A stretch of 11,289 nucleotides of DNA from Stramonita haemastoma. Lineage: Eukaryota > Mollusca > Gastropoda > Neogastropoda > Muricidae. Position 1 is the stretch's first letter. The number at the start of each line of letters is the position of its first letter. The notes under the pieces are model-generated. The model saw nothing but the letters and a program-made list of their open reading frames with translations, did no database searches and was not told the DNA's origin. This document shows positions 8,147 through 11,289 of this stretch, piece after piece. Made by a program: the position numbers and the translations under genes. The DNA is taken from assembly GCA_030674155.1 (NCBI GenBank), contig JASPKP010008672.1, forward strand, positions 1 to 11,289. The letters run 5' to 3'.

Positions 8147-8235
8147 GTGTGTGTGTGGTGTGTGGGTGTGTTGTTGTGTGTGTGTGTGTGTGTGGGGGTG
8201 TGTGTGTATACCATGTAAATTTTTGTGTGGTGTAA
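8147..8235. repeat. (GT)n microsatellite, interrupted
   Basis: A GT repeat with GTGGTGTGTGGG interruptions and a cleaner (TG)n at about 8177-8193. It directly continues the GAGT array with no spacer, so the array changes from all-purine to GT. Confidence 0.92.
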
Positions 8236-8251
8236 GAGGGAGATAGAGAGA

Positions 8252-8328
8252 GGGGGGGGGGGGGGAGGGAGGGGTAAGAAAAAAAGACCGGAATGGTAAG
8301 TTAGGGGGGGGGGGACCCAACTGCCAAG

Positions 8329-8330
<2 letters not shown>
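8252..8330. repeat. G-run cluster
   Basis: A 14-nt G run (8252-8265) is followed by GGGAGGGG and an 11-nt G run (8304-8314). Together with the tract at 8332 these could form G-quadruplexes. Confidence 0.85.
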
Positions 8331-8331
<1 letters not shown>

Positions 8332-8403
<72 letters not shown>

Positions 8404-8412
8404 GGGGGGGGG
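8332..8412. repeat. Poly-G tract, 71 uninterrupted G plus 9 more
   Basis: G is uninterrupted from 8332 to 8402, followed by one T (8403) and nine more G (8404-8412). It is the longest homopolymer in the window. It could be a real poly(G) tract or an artefact of base calling, polymerase slippage or gap filling. Its minus-strand translation is poly-proline in the middle of the 357-codon frame at 7733-8806, which is why that frame stays open. Confidence 0.95.
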
Positions 8413-8527
8413 TGTGAATGAGAGAAGAAAAATGAAGAGAGGGAGGTGTGTTTATTAAAATCTTTGGGGGAAAAGGAAGTAAAGAGAGGTTATATCGGTG
8501 CAGGGGGAAAAAAAACAAAACCCCAAC

Positions 8528-8632
8528 AAAATGTGTGTTGTTGTTTGGGTGATTTTTGTTAGGTGTGTGTGTTGGTTTGTTGGGGGTTTTGGTGTGGTTG
8601 TGGTTGTGGTGTTTGGGGTTTTTGGGGGGCCT
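8528..8632. repeat. Degenerate GT/G-rich simple sequence
   Basis: GT-rich sequence with variants of GTTTGGG and GGTTGTGGTTGTGG, ending in GGGGTTTTTGGGGGG. The small Leu/Val/Gly frame on the + strand and the Thr/Pro frame on the minus strand are compositional. Confidence 0.82.
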
Positions 8633-9058
8633 GAAACATAAAAGGAAGAGGGGGGGGTGGAGAGTGTTTTTCGTGGGGTGGTTGGTTTTAAAAAGGAATG
8701 AAGGGAAGAGAGAGAAATTATGTAACTGTTGCGATTGCCACTGAAAAAATTTTTCCAGCCATTTTGGGTTTTGCAGCACAAAAACACTTTCTTTTGCTGT
8801 TTCCAAAAGAGGAAAAAATTAACAGAAAAATTTCAGGGAAACTTTAACAAACAGGGGGTGAAAGGAAGGGGGGGGGGGGAGTTAGAGTTGGTAAAACTTT
8901 GTCTGCAAATGAACAGTAATTTTATGTTGGCCCCCTTTGGGGCGGGTGGATGGACCTGCAGTGAAAAGGCTTAATTAAAATCTTACCTGGAAGGTTTGGG
9001 CTTTAACCCGAAAAGAACAATTTTCTTTCTGCTTATCATTAACCAAATGTGCAATTAG
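8633..9058. other. Mixed non-coding sequence
   Basis: About 425 bp of purine-leaning, then ordinary AT-rich sequence with a short G run near 8870-8879. I see no gene, RNA gene or known element. An 81-codon frame on the + strand (8729-8974) has no recognised motif and continues the same composition. Confidence 0.5.
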
Positions 9059-9254
9059 CTTAACCCTCTCCCCCTCCTCCTTCCCCCCCTCCCTCTTTCT
9101 TTTTTTTTTCCATGTAATGTGAAAAAAAGAAAAAAAAAAAAAAAAACGAATTTTTTTGGGGGGGGTGGGGGGGCTACCTCAATTTTTTTATTTTTAGAGC
9201 GTACAAAGGGGAACACAAAAGGAAATTTGGGAAATAAAAAAATTGGGGGGGGGG
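9059..9254. repeat. CT-rich tract, A run and G run cluster
   Basis: A pyrimidine tract (about 9064-9110), an A-rich block with an 18-nt A run (about 9121-9146), then T and G runs (9150-9172), and a G run near 9245-9254. All are low complexity and no gene is supported. Confidence 0.75.
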
Positions 9255-9380
9255 TCTTTTGGGAAGTCTGTTGGTGTGTGTGGGGGTAGGGGGGGGTATG
9301 TGTGGTGTGCGTTTTCTATTTTGTGTGTGTTGCGTGCGTGGTGCTGCATCATGCGAGCGAGAGGAGAGAGAGAGAGACTC
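9255..9380. repeat. Compound microsatellite, GT then GA
   Basis: A GT/G-rich block (about 9268-9345) is followed by GAGCGAGAGGAGAG and (GA)n up to 9377. The same order, GT then GA, is seen at 6506-6632. Confidence 0.88.
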
Positions 9381-9450
9381 TGTGTTTTACAAAATTTGTG
9401 GTGTTTGGTTGTTGTTGTACGGTACTTTTGCAAAAGGAATTTAATTTCAC

Positions 9451-9610
9451 AACCCCCACACACACACACACAACACACACACACACACACACACACCCCA
9501 CACACCCTCTCTTTCTGTGTCTTCTGTCAGTCTGTCTACGTCTCAGTGTCTGTCTGCCCCTGTTTTTCATCTTCTGTCTTGTCTGTCTGTCTGTCTGTCC
9601 TTCTGTCCTC
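9451..9610. repeat. Compound microsatellite, CA then TCTG
   Basis: (CA)n with C breaks (about 9452-9506) passes into CTCTCTTTCTGTGTC and then a TCTG tetranucleotide repeat, clearest at 9576-9601 (TGTC units). The long frame on the + strand (9243-9995, 250 codons) crosses GT, CA, TCTG and polypyrimidine DNA and has no domain. Confidence 0.9.
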
Positions 9611-10358
9611 TCTGTCTCTGTCTTCTTTCTTTTCTTCTTTTTCCCCTTTTTTTTCCTTCTCCCCTTCCCCCCCCTTCCCCTTCTCTCTTTCCTCCCCCCA
9701 AAAATTCCCAAATTTTTTTTCCCCCAAAAAAATTTCCTGGGGGAAAACCCCCCTCCCCAAAAAATTAAATAAAGGGGAAAAAAATTTTTTATTTTTTAAA
9801 AACTCCCCTTATTACTCCAACCCAAATTTTCCCAAAAGTTCCCCCCCCCTCCCCCTTCACTTTCTCCCCCTTCCCTACCACCATCCCCCCTTCCCCCCCT
9901 TTTCCCTTTTGCCCTTTTTCCCCGTTTTTTGGGGAAAACCCTTTTTTTTTTTTGCCCACCTCAAATTTTTCCCCTTAAAATTCATCCCCTTATAAGAAAA
10001 TTTCTTTAATTCGTTTTTTTTTTTCCCTTTCTTTTTTTAAAATTTTTCCCCCCTATCCATCCCTCCAATTTTCCCCCAAAAACTCTTTCCCTTTTCCCAA
10101 TTTTTTTTTAAATTTTTTTTACATCCCCCCTTTTCCCCCCAAAAGTTAATTTCCCAACCACCACCCCCAAAACCCCCCCCCCCCCCCACCCCCACCTCTC
10201 CCTCCCTTTTCTTCTTGTCCTTCCTCCCAACCCTTTCCCTTTTCCTTTCCATCCCCGTCTCCCCCCCCCCCCTCCCGTCTCTTCCTTTCTCTTCTCCTCT
10301 CCTCTCCCTCCTCCTCCCTCCCCTCTTCCTTCTCTCTCCCCTTCCTCCTCTCTCCCTT
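9611..10358. repeat. Long polypyrimidine (C/T) tract with A-run breaks
   Basis: Roughly 750 bp of the + strand is dominated by C and T. Clean CT sections lie at about 9611-9700 and 10190-10358. The central part (about 9700-10150) alternates C runs, T runs and A runs. Short blocks of a few bases repeated in homopolymer form, such as CCCCAAAAAATT, make the middle look like a degraded or poorly called sequence. The minus-strand frames here are Glu/Lys/Gly/Arg-rich because the strand is GA-rich. Confidence 0.85.
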
Positions 10359-11289
10359 AGGAATGTAAAAAACTGATGAAGATTTCAAGAGAAAACTTTA
10401 CTAGGGGGGAAAGAGGGAGCTCTACGAAAGAAAAGAAAATGAAAGGGGGAAAAAAAAGGGAGGGGGGGAGAAAATATTGTAAAATCTGCGCGTAGAATGT
10501 ACTCTGTGCAGAAGAACATAGGGTGTTGTTGTTGCTGTGGGCATTCCCAGCTTAGGGACTTGGGGGTCACCCAGAATTTTCCCCTTGACTCACATTCCCA
10601 CCTAGGAATCACTGTCTGTGCGAGATTGAAAATTGCACACTGAAAGAGGTTTGCTTGTAAAACTTAAACACTGTTGTAATAACTCTCATATAGGCGCCAT
10701 ACTCCGACTTAAAAGGATTTGTCCTTCTTAAATTAAAAAAAAAGTTGCAGGGGTTTTTTATGTCAAGGGGGTTTTTAGCAAAAGGCAATCTCAGCACAAT
10801 GTTTTAAACATAATGGGGGAAGTTCAACATCTTACTTTTTTTTTAAGGCCTGCAATTAAGCAACATCAATTAGCTGACATCATAACTGACACAGTTTTGG
10901 GGGCATTTAGGGTGAATCATGAAATTTTTTCCTTCGGCTCCCGCCCCTTTGGATTTTCAAAGTTTGTGGTTCTTTTGACGGGGGCACAAGTCTTTTGACC
11001 CACACATAATGTCGACGGGGTTTTGGTCTCCCCCCAAAAACTTTGGGCATTCGGGTCAATTTTCCAGTGAAAAAAAAAATTAAAAATATATAAGGGTGAT
11101 GCTGCCTTTTTGGCGATGAAAAATATAACAATCACAACTAAACCCGACTTTCTACATACTTTAAAATTTTTGGTTAAACACCTCCAAACCTATCCCCTAT
11201 ATAGCAGTGCTAGCTAACAATAAAAAAAATATATTAAAAATTAAACCAGATAAAATTTAATTTATAATGTACTTGTGGTGACATGCCCC
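10359..11289. other. AT-rich, mostly unique non-coding sequence
   Basis: About 930 bp of the most ordinary sequence in the window, with fewer simple repeats. The most complex patch is 10900-11070. Its minus-strand frames (10907-11131 and 10917-11135, two overlapping registers of about 73 codons) resemble each other's neighbourhood but match no family I know. They end in homopolymers, so a decayed or frameshifted coding fragment is possible but not supported. Confidence 0.5.

Noticed and set aside
7733..8806. 357-codon open frame on the minus strand with a poly-proline stretch
   Set aside because: It is the translation of GAGT repeats, GT repeats and a 71-nt poly-G run. The absence of stops follows from composition (the complement of G- and GA-rich DNA contains few stop codons). 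It has no domain and overlaps another frame of the same type.
9243..9995. 250-codon open frame on the + strand
   Set aside because: It crosses GT, CA, TCTG and polypyrimidine DNA. The protein is Ser/Pro/Phe/Leu-rich with His-Thr stretches, and alternative frames stay open over the same interval.
10321..10362. Polypyrimidine tract followed by TTAG, resembling a 3' splice site
   Set aside because: The tract is the end of a 750-bp simple-sequence region, and the sequence after it contains no open coding frame that I recognise.
2606..10810. Shared 15-mer TCAGCACAATGTTTT near 2606 and near 10792
   Set aside because: The match does not extend on either side, and half of it is AT-rich, so it does not define a repeat family.
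10907..11135. Possible decayed coding fragment on the minus strand
   Set aside because: Two overlapping frames of about 73 codons have normal composition but match no family I recognise, and a single homopolymer shift links them. The evidence is insufficient.

Overview
This window looks like non-coding, repeat-dominated animal nuclear DNA. I find no protein-coding gene, rRNA, CRISPR array or intact cellular tRNA that I can support. The only transposon-derived material I recognise is a tRNA-derived SINE. Every long open frame coincides with a microsatellite, a G/C homopolymer or a purine/pyrimidine-skewed tract, so its predicted protein is an artefact of composition (Cys/Val/Gly from GT, His/Thr from CA, Pro/Ser/Leu from CT-rich or poly-C strands). 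The background is AT-rich with very many A and T runs. Dense compound microsatellites, GAGT tetranucleotide arrays and the tRNA-derived SINE fit a metazoan. From memory the SINE body resembles a family common in gastropod molluscs, so a marine snail or related mollusc is my best guess, held at low confidence.

Layout. 1-1714 is AT-rich sequence with one CA microsatellite (411-479). 1715-1902 is a compound CT then GT microsatellite. 1903-4046 is AT-rich, homopolymer-rich sequence with a small hairpin (3271-3300) and a possible SINE scrap in + orientation (about 3765-3825). 4047-4732 holds two CA-rich arrays around a possible degraded SINE fragment. 4889-5217 is a diverged SINE copy on the minus strand whose tRNA-like head is replaced by a CA array (5221-5290). 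5465-5775 is G/GT-rich. 5776-6505 is AT-rich. 6506-6632 is a GT then GA microsatellite.

7025-8145 is the most structured part. It is a composite satellite-like locus made of GGTCAG-headed blocks of about 50 bp alternating with degenerate GAGT arrays. A second, better preserved SINE (7197-7514, minus strand, with recognisable A and B boxes) is inserted into it. 8147-8630 is G/GT-rich and includes a 71-nt pure G run. 8631-9240 is mixed. 9255-10358 carries GT, GA, CA, TCTG and then a polypyrimidine tract of more than 700 bp. 10359-11289 is ordinary AT-rich sequence.

There are no genes to link into a pathway. The biology visible here is retroposition of a SINE into tandem DNA and expansion of microsatellites beside it. 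Some of the unusual homopolymer structure may be consensus error rather than genome. I see no evidence of a new biological system.
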